A stretch of DNA of 64,000 nucleotides from G11 sp947167445 (lineage in GTDB: Bacteria; Bacillota; Clostridia; Lachnospirales; Lachnospiraceae). Location: contig CAMVID010000005.1 of assembly GCA_947167445.1 (NCBI GenBank), positions 1 through 64,000 of the forward strand, read 5' to 3'. Under the pieces are notes generated by a model. The model made no database searches. It had not been told where the DNA came from and saw nothing but the letters and a program-made list of their open reading frames with translations. Made by a program: the position numbers and the translations under genes. Each line of letters opens with the position of its first letter. The stretch's first letter is position 1. This document shows positions 46,112 to 54,581 of the stretch, one piece after another.

Positions 46112-46996
46112 TCATTGTTGCTCTTTCTCCCTCTTTAACGTCAAATACCACCTTACAACCGCGGTTCCGATAATAATGACATATCCAATGACACTTAAAT
46201 AAGATGGAGTCTCGCTTAAGAAAATCATTCCCAATATGGCAGCAAAAATAACCTGAGTGTAATCGAAAACGGAAATCTCCTTGGCAGGGGCAAATTTATA
46301 TGCCGTGGTAATTGAGAACTGGCCAAGAGATGCGGATACTCCCGCCATTACAAGGCAGAACCACTGCCAGCCGGTCATTGGCACAAAGTTAAATATCAGG
46401 AAAGGCGCGGTGACGAGGCAGGAAAACATGGAGAAGCAGAAAACTATTATAGGCGTTCTCTCTCCCTTACCCCCAAGACGTCTTACAAACACGTAGGCCG
46501 TCCCTGCTCCAAAGCCTCCGTAAAGGCCAATGAGGGCAGGCACCACCGACATGTCTCCGCCGGGACGGATAATAAAGAGCGCGCCTATAAAAGCTATGAT
46601 TGTTGCCACAATATCCCTTACCTTGGGCACTTCTTTAAGCAAAGGAATTGAAAGAAGAATGGCAAAGAAGGGGGAAAGCTTGTTAAGCATGTTTGCGTCA
46701 GCTATTCCGAGCCTGTCTATGGCGTAGAAGTTACAGATCAAACCGCTGGTTCCAAAGATGCACCTGAATGCAATATCTCCGTAGCTTGTCTTTTTGATTT
46801 TGAACTTCTCAGGGGATCTTAGAAGGGCAACGGATGCCACCACTGCTGCCACAGCATTTCTGAAAAACGCCTTCTGCATGGTGGGTAAATCTCCCGAAAT
46901 CCTTACAAAGAAAGTCATAAAAGAGAATCCCAGTGCGGCTGCAAGAATGCACAGGATTCCCTTAATGTGGTTGTTTGTTACCTTTAAATTTCGCAT
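46112..46996 (-). CDS. EamA/DMT-superfamily permease
   Basis: A 294-residue membrane protein with ten predicted helices in two EamA repeats (first: GILCILAAALGFSFMTFFVRI; second begins near VVPALIGLYGGFGAGTAYVFVRR). The motif PTMQKAFFRNAVAA and the closing FLSETPSYLSVIGYVIIIGTAVV are typical of drug/metabolite transporters such as RhaT/EamA. Substrate unknown. It lies 8 bp after the ketopantoate-reductase-like gene, so co-expression is likely and the substrate could be a metabolite of that enzyme; this is inference. Confidence 0.9.
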   Translation of the reverse strand: MRNLKVTNNHIKGILCILAAALGFSFMTFFVRISGDLPTMQKAFFRNAVAAVVASVALLRSPEKFKIKKTSYGDIAFRCIFGTSGLICNFYAIDRLGIADANMLNKLSPFFAILLSIPLLKEVPKVRDIVATIIAFIGALFIIRPGGDMSVVPALIGLYGGFGAGTAYVFVRRLGGKGERTPIIVFCFSMFSCLVTAPFLIFNFVPMTGWQWFCLVMAGVSASLGQFSITTAYKFAPAKEISVFDYTQVIFAAILGMIFLSETPSYLSVIGYVIIIGTAVVRWYLTLKREKEQQ

Positions 46997-47004
46997 TTCC
47001 GATT

Positions 47005-47907
47005 CTATAACGCCGCAGCGACCTTTCTGTATAAGGGTGCTTCAACCCCATACTTGTCCGCAAGTCTCACAACCTCATAAACCAGGCTGTCCATCTCAGA
47101 GCTCTTTCCGGCCATAACGTCACGCTGCATGGAAGTTGTGGCTGTAGGAACAAGGCTGTCCATAATCTTTAAGTTTCTCTCAACAAGGTCCTCTTCAAAC
47201 TCGATTCCCATGGCATTGCCGATTTCACTTACTTCAGCTATCAGTCCCGCAAAAAGGTCTCTTGATTCCCCGGGCTTTTGCATATCTCCTGCAGCGACAT
47301 TAAGGTACAAGCCGCAGGCACCCGCAGGAGAGACATACGAGAATTTTACCAAAACATCTCTCACGATGTTCTCGGAGTAAATCCCGATAATATCGGCTTC
47401 GTTAAGCTCCTTCTCGATTTCCTTTAGCTCTTTGCAAAAATCGGCTTTATCTCTAACGCCGAAAATCACCCTGAAGATTCCGCCATTCATCTGGATAACG
47501 CCGGGTTCCTTAAGCTCTGCTGCCACATAGGTGCAGCCGTCAGTAACCAGGGAACCTGGGATACTCTTTTGAATCTTTTCTCCGATACCAAAGCCGTTGA
47601 GAATGGGGATGATAATTGTATTCGGGCCCGCAACCCTTTTAATATCCGGAAGAATTGCGTCCAATGAATAGGCCTTTACGCATACAAAAATCACGTCCGG
47701 CGTGTCGTTGTAGTCCTTAAACTCGCAGGCCTTAAAGTTCGTTACCGTGAACTCATCCTCGGGGCGGAGAACTTTAAGTCCTTTTTCCTTCATAACCCTT
47801 AAATTCTCGCCTCGCACGATAAAAGTCACGTCCTTGTCGGCCTTCGCCAGATATGCTCCCATGGGCCCACCTGTTCCGCCCGCTCCGATTACCAGGTATT
47901 TCCTCAT
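47005..47907 (-). CDS. Ketopantoate reductase family (PanE/ApbA)
   Basis: A 300-residue 2-dehydropantoate 2-reductase family protein. The Rossmann loop is at the start (YLVIGAGGTGGPMGAYLAKA), followed by FVCVKAYSLD, the NGFGIGEKI stretch (Asn-Gly of the active site, about 100) and the C-terminal helical ApbA domain with TATTSMQRDVMAGKSSEMDSL, the family's conserved S-M-x-x-D. True PanE reduces ketopantoate with NADPH for pantothenate/CoA synthesis; many paralogues act on other 2-keto acids, so the substrate is uncertain. The ATG at 47907 follows AAGGGAG by 7 nt. Confidence 0.88.
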   Translation of the reverse strand: MRKYLVIGAGGTGGPMGAYLAKADKDVTFIVRGENLRVMKEKGLKVLRPEDEFTVTNFKACEFKDYNDTPDVIFVCVKAYSLDAILPDIKRVAGPNTIIIPILNGFGIGEKIQKSIPGSLVTDGCTYVAAELKEPGVIQMNGGIFRVIFGVRDKADFCKELKEIEKELNEADIIGIYSENIVRDVLVKFSYVSPAGACGLYLNVAAGDMQKPGESRDLFAGLIAEVSEIGNAMGIEFEEDLVERNLKIMDSLVPTATTSMQRDVMAGKSSEMDSLVYEVVRLADKYGVEAPLYRKVAAAL

Positions 47908-47983
47908 CTGTTTACTCCCTTCACTTAATGTCGTGTTGCATGTGTATTTGTTCAAGTTAATTCAATCTGATATCAATTATATG

Positions 47984-48025
47984 AAAAAAGGAACGGCAGG
48001 TAAAGCGGGTTGCTTTATCTGCCGT
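47984..48025 (-). terminator. Intrinsic terminator after hicA
   Basis: A 14-bp stem (ACGGCAGGTAAAGC and GCTTTATCTGCCGT, one G-T pair) with a 5-nt loop; on the minus strand it is followed by TCCTTTTTTC. It lies directly after the hicA stop codon. Confidence 0.85.
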
Positions 48026-48029
48026 ATGT

Positions 48030-48224
48030 CTAGAATCTGTGATTGATACCACTCTGCTTCATAATAGCATTTGCAGTATCCCGAGATTTAATCTTCCCAT
48101 CAACAACTACGTTTCGGTTGGTGATGGGGCTTCTCCATATATCATGGTCACCTTTACCATGTCTGACGAAGAAGCAGCCGTTTTCAGACAAAATCTTACG
48201 TACAATTTTCTCATATTCCGCCAT
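48030..48224 (-). CDS. hicA: HicA-type mRNA interferase toxin
   Basis: A 64-residue HicA. The conserved core is ENGCFFVRHGKGDHDIW with the catalytic-type His after G-K-G-D, followed by NVVVDGKIKSRDTANAIMKQSGI, the usual second strand and helix. HicA cleaves mRNA and is neutralised by its partner. Its ATG overlaps the stop of the upstream antitoxin gene (TAATG), indicating coupled translation. An intrinsic terminator follows. Confidence 0.9.
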   Translation of the reverse strand: MAEYEKIVRKILSENGCFFVRHGKGDHDIWRSPITNRNVVVDGKIKSRDTANAIMKQSGINHRF

Positions 48225-48448
48225 TATGCGTATGTCATCTGTCTAGTATCGGTTGTAATAATTATTGACTTAATGTTCGACAATCCATTAAGTTCAGCCA
48301 TTTCAGGAATGGCCATTTTCAGTCTTTCTACAAGAGCGTCATAAGATTCAGATTCAAGTGCTATACCCAATTCATCATTTATAGCTACCCAAACTTCAGC
48401 TTCATCATCCCAGTGGATTCTAACTGCTACGTCCATAAAACACCTCAT
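48224..48448 (-). CDS. hicB: HicB/DUF1902-like antitoxin
   Basis: A 74-residue protein with the DUF1902/HicB pseudo-RNase fold (VAVRIHWDDEAEVWVAINDELGIALESESYDALVERLKMAIPEM). It should bind and neutralise HicA. There is no C-terminal DNA-binding domain beyond a short tail, so autorepression would be weak or indirect. The ATG at 48448 has AAAGGAG 7 nt upstream and is preferred to downstream ATG 48436. Gene order is antitoxin then toxin. Confidence 0.85.
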   Translation of the reverse strand: MRCFMDVAVRIHWDDEAEVWVAINDELGIALESESYDALVERLKMAIPEMAELNGLSNIKSIIITTDTRQMTYA

Positions 48449-48544
48449 AGACTTTCTCCTTTCCCGCAACATTGCGTACTACAATAGCCACGGTACTTAG
48501 CATGAAATAACGAAGAATAAGTAAAGATATTATAACATACTTTT

Positions 48545-49282
48545 CTATTCTTCTTTATTGTTTTTTTCTTCATTTATTACGTCCATGTAACCTGCTGTTA
48601 TAATTCCGGCGGGTAATGCCACAATAGCTATTCCAAAAACAGAGGAAATCATTGTGATTATCCTTCCCGCAGTAGTGACAGGATAAATATCGCCATACCC
48701 TACGGTTGTGAGTGAAACGGTCGCCCAATAAATGGCATCAAAAAATGAAGAAAACGAATCTCCTTCAACGTTAAATATAATTAACGCAGAAACAAGTATA
48801 TATCCTATAGCCAAAGTGCAAACAGCAATCAACGCGTCTTTTGAATTTTTGATTACGCGTGCAATCTTTTCAATGTTCTTGGAATATCTAAAAGCTTTAA
48901 AGACTCTAAAAATTCTAAATGTCCTTATTACTCTAAATACCCTAAACAGTTTGAATCCACTGCTAAGAACATCCAGTCCCGGCAGAATTGAAAGCAAGTC
49001 CACAATTGCCCATGGAGTAAAGGGGTACTTGATAAATGATATAGCACCCTTTTTGTTCAACTTATAATCGGCAGTTGCAAGCCGTAAAACATAATCAACA
49101 ATAAATACCCCTGTTGTAACATAATCTGTAGTTTTAAAAAACTTAGGTGGGTTTTTGAATGCTAATGGAGTCAGGCTCACAACTATACAAACGAGCATGG
49201 CAATATCATAAGCAAAACTTGCTCGGTCATTATCTCTGGATACCTCAATAATCTCAAAAACTCTTTTTCTCACGGACCTCAT
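48545..49282 (-). CDS. Voltage-gated-type potassium channel
   Basis: A 245-residue six-helix channel. S1-S3 occupy about residues 20-95; S4 (FKLFRVFRVIRTFRIFRVFK, about 105-125) has a positive residue at nearly every third position, the voltage-sensor pattern; S5, the pore helix and the filter TVGYGD (about 192) follow, then S6 (IITMISSVFGIAIVALPAGII). This matches Kv-like prokaryotic channels such as KvAP; there is no RCK domain. Opening by voltage is inferred from S4. It lies 13 bp after a 52-aa basic gene, whose stop overlaps its ribosome-binding region, so co-transcription is likely. Confidence 0.95.
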   Translation of the reverse strand: MRSVRKRVFEIIEVSRDNDRASFAYDIAMLVCIVVSLTPLAFKNPPKFFKTTDYVTTGVFIVDYVLRLATADYKLNKKGAISFIKYPFTPWAIVDLLSILPGLDVLSSGFKLFRVFRVIRTFRIFRVFKAFRYSKNIEKIARVIKNSKDALIAVCTLAIGYILVSALIIFNVEGDSFSSFFDAIYWATVSLTTVGYGDIYPVTTAGRIITMISSVFGIAIVALPAGIITAGYMDVINEEKNNKEE

Positions 49283-49295
49283 ACTATCTCCCTAA

Positions 49296-49454
49296 CTATT
49301 TAATTCCCAGCCACTTCGCTATTTTGTTCCGTCTTCCCTGCTTTGAGGTGGGCACACCTGTGGCTTTTGAAATCTTTCTTTTTGCTTTTGTAAGTCCTGT
49401 TGCTCTTTTCCAACTAAATGAAAGTCCCGGAATCTTGAATTTCTTTTTTGCCAT
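49296..49454 (-). CDS. Small basic 52-aa protein
   Basis: A 52-residue very basic protein (MAKKKFKIPGLSFSWKRATG at the start, then KAKRKISKATGVPTSKQGRRNKIAKWLGIK). The start is fixed by AGGAGG 7 nt before the ATG at 49454; ATG 49460 would be only 1 nt from that box. No membrane segment; it may bind nucleic acid or an acidic partner. I cannot name a family with confidence. It sits between a lipoprotein and the K+ channel gene. Confidence 0.75.
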   Translation of the reverse strand: MAKKKFKIPGLSFSWKRATGLTKAKRKISKATGVPTSKQGRRNKIAKWLGIK

Positions 49455-49482
49455 ATTCATTCCTCCTTGGAGAAAACGTTGT

Positions 49483-50031
49483 CTATGGATTGCAGTTTTT
49501 ACACGGGTCATATCCCCGATTTATTATAGAATCTCTGGACTCAGTGACATACTCTTTGTTCTTTTCCTTCATCTGCCCTACGCTTTTGCAGTTCGGATAA
49601 TGAAATTTCTTTGTATTTTTATTTAAAACATATTCTTGAGCAGGGGATTCTTCCTGAACTGGCGCCGCCTCTACTATTGTTGGTTCCGGGGTTGGTGTCT
49701 CAATAACTGTTGGTTCAGGAGTAGGTGTCACTACTGCTGTCGGTTCTGGAGTAGGCGTCTCTATGGGTGTTGGCTCCGGAGTGGGTGTCTCTATGGGCGT
49801 AGGCTCCGGGGTTGGCGTCTCTATGGTTGTAGGCTTCGGAGTCGGTGTCTCAACTACTGTTGGCTTTGGAGTTGGTGTCTCAACAACTTCTCTGGTAATG
49901 TTGCTTGTATTTTTTTGAACTACCGAAGTTCTAAGTTCACTTGAATCACATCCGGCAAAGCTAGCAAATATAGCAATTATCAATGCAAATGCGAAGAAAG
50001 ATTTGATTTTTGTAATAGTCTTTTGTCGCAT
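49483..50031 (-). CDS. Lipoprotein with PTPEPT repeats and His/Cys C-terminus
   Basis: A 182-residue predicted lipoprotein (FAFALIIAIFASFAGC lipobox, Cys about 28). Residues about 50-125 are a run of ETPTPEPT-type repeats, likely an extended wall-spanning linker. The C-terminal module has KKFHYPNCKSVGQM and then GYDPCKNC, a His/Cys pattern like Ada-type zinc sites, and the same pattern ends the adjacent metallo-beta-lactamase protein. The repeats may expand or contract by slippage. Function unknown; it probably binds the same partner or metal as its neighbour. Confidence 0.85.
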   Translation of the reverse strand: MRQKTITKIKSFFAFALIIAIFASFAGCDSSELRTSVVQKNTSNITREVVETPTPKPTVVETPTPKPTTIETPTPEPTPIETPTPEPTPIETPTPEPTAVVTPTPEPTVIETPTPEPTIVEAAPVQEESPAQEYVLNKNTKKFHYPNCKSVGQMKEKNKEYVTESRDSIINRGYDPCKNCNP

Positions 50032-50056
50032 TTCCCATCCTCCCTTTTAATAGCAA

Positions 50057-51646
50057 TCAGTCGTAGCATTTCTTGCAGGCACTGAAGCCATATTCCTGCG
50101 CAGTGTGTACCGAAACTTGTATTGGATTCGTCATTCCACTGCAGTCCGGCGTTTTATGATATTTCTTTCCTCCATCGGTGGGTATCCATACTGCTCCAGG
50201 TCCTGGCTCCGGATCAGGCAAGTCCAGTTTTACTGTGCTCGAGCCGCTTGTATTTGGCAATGACCTGTCCGTGTTCCCGGGATTGCCCACATCATTCACT
50301 ATAAAAGGCGTAGAAGTAGGTGTAGGCGTGGGTGTAGGCGTTGCAGTTGCCCCTGCATGAGCCTGCTCACCATATGTTTTTCCGGTTCCCGTACCTGCTG
50401 CCCAGGTGGTGGAAGGCTCTGCGCTCCAAGTGAGGTTGCTGCCATCGGAAGTGACTGTAACAGTGCCTTGCTCGTCTGTCCTGAAAACGCTTACGTTCTT
50501 TGCCTTAAGCTTATCAAGCACTTCCTTGGTAGGATGACCGTAATCATTGTTCTTTCCACAGCTGATCACAGCATATGTAGGATTAACCGCATCAAGGAAA
50601 GCTTGGGAAGTGGATGATGCGCTTCCGTGATGATTAACTTTGTAGACATCTGCAGAGATATCCAATCCATTTTTTATTATGTCTGCTTCGGCGTTGGTGG
50701 TCGCATCCCCTGCGAAGAGGAAGCGGTTTTCACCATGCTCTATTATGATTCCAACGGAAGAATCATTGGGATTATCGTATGTGTTGTTGGGTGCAATTAC
50801 CTTAATCACGGCATCCCCAAGATAATACTCATTCCCGGGCTTAGGAGTATAGTAGTACACGTCATTTTTCCTGATTGTGTCCATCAATCTGGTGTAAACA
50901 TCATTGGTCTTAACGAAGTCACTCATCCAAATTGCGTCTATTTTCACGTTATCGATAACAGAAGCTGCACCGCCGATATGATCTGAATCAGGGTGGGTAA
51001 GCATCAGAAAATCCAGGTTCTCAACATTTTGCTTCTGCAACAATTTCAATCGAACCTCTGAGCCTTTGGTGGTTTCGCCACAGTCAATGAGCAAGGAGTG
51101 ACCGTCGCATTTAATCAAGGTGCAATCTCCCTGACCGATGTCGTAGAATAGCACTTCCATGGGGGCAATGTCAGTGTTAGGTTTAGGGTTCCCCGATGGT
51201 GTTGGCCTGGGAGTCGGGGTTGGTGTACCCGTACCTGTCGGGGTGGGTGTGGCAGTGCCGGCCGATGTAGGGGATGGGGATGGAGATGGAGTGGATGTCG
51301 ATCCTCCTGCAGTGGAGGATGTTCCCGAATGCGTGGAGTTTGATGCGGATGGTGTCCTGAAGCTTCCTCCGGTCTCGCTTCCCTCGAATTCCCCGCCGTT
51401 ATACATTGCGGCGGCTAACTTTGCAATTCTTTCATCATCACTATAATAAGCCTCAGGAATTACGTCCTGAGGCTCATTGTTTACAGAAAGATTCTCTGTA
51501 CTATTATGCTCACTGATATACTGTCCGCCAATGCTGCCGTTAGAACTGGGATTGGAAATAAGTGCACTTTCAGAGCTCGCACCGCAGCCCGAGATAATAA
51601 ATGCAGCTATTCCTAGAATTGCTATTGCCCGTTTTCTCACAAACAT
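50057..51646 (-). CDS. ComEC/Rec2-like metallo-beta-lactamase lipoprotein
   Basis: A 529-residue predicted lipoprotein (IISGCGA lipobox, about residue 21), with a Ser/Thr/Pro-rich linker (about 95-160) and an MBL domain like the C-terminal hydrolase of ComEC. Motifs: FYDIGQGDCTLIKCDG, LIDCGETTKG, THPDSDHIGG (metal ligands, about 224), FLFAGDAT, and VNHHGSASSTS. After a second PT-rich linker comes a module KYHKTPDCSGM ... GFSACKKC matching that of the neighbouring lipoprotein. It probably hydrolyses a phosphodiester, perhaps DNA, outside the cell. It lacks the ComEC channel domain. Confidence 0.9.
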   Translation of the reverse strand: MFVRKRAIAILGIAAFIISGCGASSESALISNPSSNGSIGGQYISEHNSTENLSVNNEPQDVIPEAYYSDDERIAKLAAAMYNGGEFEGSETGGSFRTPSASNSTHSGTSSTAGGSTSTPSPSPSPTSAGTATPTPTGTGTPTPTPRPTPSGNPKPNTDIAPMEVLFYDIGQGDCTLIKCDGHSLLIDCGETTKGSEVRLKLLQKQNVENLDFLMLTHPDSDHIGGAASVIDNVKIDAIWMSDFVKTNDVYTRLMDTIRKNDVYYYTPKPGNEYYLGDAVIKVIAPNNTYDNPNDSSVGIIIEHGENRFLFAGDATTNAEADIIKNGLDISADVYKVNHHGSASSTSQAFLDAVNPTYAVISCGKNNDYGHPTKEVLDKLKAKNVSVFRTDEQGTVTVTSDGSNLTWSAEPSTTWAAGTGTGKTYGEQAHAGATATPTPTPTPTSTPFIVNDVGNPGNTDRSLPNTSGSSTVKLDLPDPEPGPGAVWIPTDGGKKYHKTPDCSGMTNPIQVSVHTAQEYGFSACKKCYD

Positions 51647-51672
51647 AGGAACTCACCATTTCTTCATTTTGA

Positions 51673-52064
51673 GTAGTACTTTGCCGCCGCTGCTGTATTA
51701 ATGGATTCGGCATATCCGAAATTTCGGTAGTACTTTGCCGGTGATGCTGTACTAATGAATTCGCCAATCCGAAATTTCGGTAGTACTTTGCCGGTGATGC
51801 TGTACTAATGAATTCGCCATATCCGAAATTTCAGTAGTACTTTGCCGCCGAAACTGTACTAATGAATCCGACGTATCCGAAATTTCAGTAGTACTTTGCC
51901 GGCGAAACTGTACTAATGAATCTGCCGTTTCCGATATTTCAGTAGTACCCGCCGCCGATGCTGTACTAATGAATTCAGCATTTCTGAAATTTCAGTAGTA
52001 CCCATCAGCAAAAACCGTACTAACAAATCCGCCGTTTCAGCATTTAAGTAGTATTTCGCGGCCT
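51673..52064. repeat. 54-bp tandem repeat array (8 units)
   Basis: Eight tandem units starting at 51673, 51727, 51780, 51834, 51888, 51942, 51995 and 52048, the last partial. Spacing is 54 bp, with three 53-bp steps. Each unit has TAGTAC and GTACTA about 15 bp apart, then AATGAATTC and CCGAAATTTCGG, itself a palindrome. On the minus strand one frame reads an 18-residue repeat like NSLVQHHRQSTTEIS, but the 53-bp steps shift it. The array lies between two lipoprotein genes and occupies most of the 513-bp gap. Confidence 0.9.
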
Positions 52065-52090
52065 CCGACGCAGGGAATGCTCTAGACCCC

Positions 52091-52149
52091 CGCAAGAATC
52101 CCCCAAATCCCGCAAGAATCCCCCAAATCCCGCAAGAATCCCCCAAATC
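52091..52149. repeat. 20-bp tandem repeat, three units
   Basis: Three perfect units of CGCAAGAATC plus CCCCAAATCC, at 52091, 52111 and 52131, just beyond the stop codon of the DUF3298 lipoprotein. The last unit differs in its final base. Confidence 0.9.
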
Positions 52150-52159
52150 ATTTACAAAT

Positions 52160-54115
52160 TTACAACTCTTTCCTTCCCAGCAACTCTTCATACGAAATGA
52201 AAACATCGATATACCCTGCGGCATAAGGGCCCATTTCGTAAGGAGGATAGTAATAATAGATTCCCTCCTCGGCGAAATCCACGGTGCCTCTGCCTAAGTC
52301 TGCAGATTCATATGCCTGGTCGTATACGGCATCTGCATCTCCGGAAAAATACGGTGATCCGCCATCCGAGTAGCTTAAGAAATCTTCTTTTGTCTTATAC
52401 GCCACAAGGGCTTTAAAGTCGTCGTTGGTGCCGGTGTAGAAATCGACGATGGTTTTTTCCTCACCGGATTCAAGGTCAAACAGGTGCTGATCGCGCATGG
52501 GCATTCCGTGGGCGCCACCGCCATACCATTCTCCGCCCATGTCCACAGCAAGATATTTGTCGTTAATTATTCTTACAGCTGAAACGGTGTAGTCGTCGGT
52601 AACGGTATACCATTCAGGGTGCTCCTGATGCTCTTCGCATGGAGAATCCCAATATTCACCGCCATCATCAGCAAGTTCCTTTTCCTGAATTTCCTTAAGG
52701 GCCTCGTTTATCTTGTCAGCGTTCTTTGAATATTTGTCATCAAGTACAAAGCACTCGGCATATACTTTTTCCAAGGGGGTGCCGCATTCTGAACATGAAG
52801 CAACTCTGGAGCCGTAGGTGATTTTACCAAAATTAAAAATGTCAACGGTGGACACGGGGCAGTCGATGTCGGTGTAGGTCGCCACACCGTTACTGCTGTC
52901 GATTCGCATCCACTTGGTTTCGCCTTCATCATAGCAGATGGCGTACATCTTATCCCCACAGAGTGTGAAGTTCTCGACACCGGGCTGCAGGTTTACTCCC
53001 GGAGTTGTCTCTGCCTCGTAAAGAAGGGTGGTGTCGCGGGACTCCGCATTGTACTTGAATACATGGTTTCTCTTGATTCCATACTCCTCTTCATCCTGAG
53101 TATAGTAGTAGAAATCATTGGCGTTTCGGCCGATGGTCTGAATAAACGGCCAGTCGTCGGAAATCTGGTTAAGGCATTTGCCGTCCACATCGTAGATAAA
53201 GGCGTTTGCAACCTGCGTTCCATAGACCGAGTTCACAAAAAACATATGTCCCTTGCTGTACATGTTGATGTAGCCGTCTTCAAAATTCACCAAAGGGGTA
53301 ACCGCACCCCTGTCATCCACCATCGCATAGCCGTTGTCGGTGCTTCCGAGGATGAAGCCGCACTCATGCATTGTACGGGTAAAGGAGTCCTGGCTGTATC
53401 CCATAACTCTGGTGGTTCCGTTTAATCTGACACCCATAACTTTCGCCGACTCGAAAACTCCGTTATACTCGGAATCCTTTTCGGTAAAAACGTCAGCGTT
53501 CTCATCATAGACATATACCTTCTCGCCTACTCCAAGATACTCATTGTTCTCTCCGTAGCCAAAGCTGAAGTCCACATAGAGAGCCCCCTCGTAGTAGTCG
53601 GTTGACATGACATAGTGCTCGTTAGGCAGCATTGCGATAGGGTAGATTTTTAAGTCATCTTCTTTTACCGCAAAAACAGAATGTTCATATTGGTCGCTGT
53701 CCCCACCGGGAACGGTGTCGCTGAAGAAAAGGAATCCGTCGCCCTCAGCGGCCAGTGTGCATCTCATGTAAGTTTCCTCAGAGGCAAAACGATACTGCTC
53801 CTTCTCCTTATCCGGAACGTTCTTTGCTATATCCGCCCTGTCGATGGTTTTTAGCTTGTTGCCCTCGGAGTCAATGATATATATGAGGTCCCCGTTATAG
53901 CCCTGGGCAAGGGCGTAGGTTTCAATGTGTTCCAGTTCTTTTGCCGGTTCCTCTGTGGGATTTGCGGTCTCGGTCTCCGTGGAAGTTTCCGCAGTTTGGT
54001 TGTCCCCGGGGTTGGTTTCTGAGGTCTCGGCGGTTTTATTGCCGCATCCTGCGAACCACATGACCATAATAAAGGTGATAAATAATCCGGTAAACTTTAA
54101 TAATTTCTTCTTCAT
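52160..54115 (-). CDS. Lipoprotein with C-terminal DUF3298-like domain
   Basis: A 651-residue lipoprotein (FIMVMWFAGC lipobox, about residue 24) with an acidic Thr/Glu linker to about 60. Residues about 65-440 hold repeated strands like a beta-propeller of the DUF5050 kind (IYIIDSEGNKLKTID; YMRCTLAAEGDGFLFFSD). A Cys pair region (ASCSECGTPLEK) follows. The C-terminus (about 500-651) is a DUF3298/RsiV-like domain: WYGGGAHGMPMRDQHLFDLESG, DFKALV, then YPPYEMGPYAAGYIDVFISYEELL. RsiV-type domains bind lysozyme in some species. A GGGGGA box lies before the ATG. It follows the zinc-ribbon gene by 13 bp. Confidence 0.85.
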   Translation of the reverse strand: MKKKLLKFTGLFITFIMVMWFAGCGNKTAETSETNPGDNQTAETSTETETANPTEEPAKELEHIETYALAQGYNGDLIYIIDSEGNKLKTIDRADIAKNVPDKEKEQYRFASEETYMRCTLAAEGDGFLFFSDTVPGGDSDQYEHSVFAVKEDDLKIYPIAMLPNEHYVMSTDYYEGALYVDFSFGYGENNEYLGVGEKVYVYDENADVFTEKDSEYNGVFESAKVMGVRLNGTTRVMGYSQDSFTRTMHECGFILGSTDNGYAMVDDRGAVTPLVNFEDGYINMYSKGHMFFVNSVYGTQVANAFIYDVDGKCLNQISDDWPFIQTIGRNANDFYYYTQDEEEYGIKRNHVFKYNAESRDTTLLYEAETTPGVNLQPGVENFTLCGDKMYAICYDEGETKWMRIDSSNGVATYTDIDCPVSTVDIFNFGKITYGSRVASCSECGTPLEKVYAECFVLDDKYSKNADKINEALKEIQEKELADDGGEYWDSPCEEHQEHPEWYTVTDDYTVSAVRIINDKYLAVDMGGEWYGGGAHGMPMRDQHLFDLESGEEKTIVDFYTGTNDDFKALVAYKTKEDFLSYSDGGSPYFSGDADAVYDQAYESADLGRGTVDFAEEGIYYYYPPYEMGPYAAGYIDVFISYEELLGRKEL

Positions 54116-54128
54116 AGTATATTTCCCC

Positions 54129-54395
54129 CTAAATCCACTCGTAGTCTCCGCCGGTGATGGCGAGACTTAGAAGAACATCGTATTTTTCCACATCTTCCCC
54201 TTCAACCATCTGGATAAGTTTGGCTGCCTCTGATGCAGCAGGCATCTCATCGTCAGGCCCAATCTCCATATCAGGCTCCTCCCCGCAATATGGGCAGGTA
54301 ATCCTCGGGGCAATTTTTATATCAAGAAAGCGGGTTCCGCAATCTTCACATTCATAAAATCCGGCACGCTCAGTGCCATCAGGTACGTAAAACAT
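54129..54395 (-). CDS. Zinc-ribbon protein, 88 aa
   Basis: An 88-residue acidic protein with a Cys4 zinc ribbon (FYECEDCGTRF then RITCPYCGEEP), C-terminal tail ending ITGGDYEWI. It may be regulatory or a metal-binding adaptor. The ATG at 54395 has GAGGAG 7 nt upstream and is favoured over 54410; a longer open frame upstream is only translated repeat DNA. The preceding gap holds repeat cluster B. Confidence 0.78.
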   Translation of the reverse strand: MFYVPDGTERAGFYECEDCGTRFLDIKIAPRITCPYCGEEPDMEIGPDDEMPAASEAAKLIQMVEGEDVEKYDVLLSLAITGGDYEWI

Positions 54396-54413
54396 GGCAT
54401 TTCTCCTCATTAT

Positions 54414-54570
54414 GTGCAATTTAGGGTCTGTCCCCATTCTGCACGGTGCAATTTGGGTCTGTCCCCATTCTGCACGGTGCAATTTGGGCCTGTCCCCATT
54501 CTGCACGGTGCAATTTGGGGCCTGTCCCCAACCTGCACGGTGCAATTTGGGGACAGGCCCCAAACTGCAC
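54414..54570. repeat. Hairpin repeat, cluster B (five units)
   Basis: Five consecutive units of the intergenic hairpin family, each about 31 bp, beginning GTGCAATTT and ending GCAC, abutting as GCAC-G-GTGC. The last unit is a full palindrome (GTGCAATTTGGGG and CCCCAAACTGCAC arms around ACAGG); the others have diverged arms (GTCTGTCCCC centres). Confidence 0.9.
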
Positions 54571-54581
54571 ATTATTTTGCT

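Noticed and set aside
50057..51646. Sortase signal (LPNTSG) in the MBL lipoprotein
   Set aside because: The motif is internal, reads LPNTS rather than LPxTG at the needed position, and lacks a following membrane helix.
51673..52064. CRISPR array
   Set aside because: Units are contiguous with no unique spacers, and no cas gene is present.
51673..52064. A repeat protein gene on the minus strand
   Set aside because: 53-bp steps shift the frame and no ribosome site or signal was found; kept as a non-coding repeat.
54396..54572. Longer zinc-ribbon protein
   Set aside because: The added residues are translated repeat units (PKLHRA-like), not protein.
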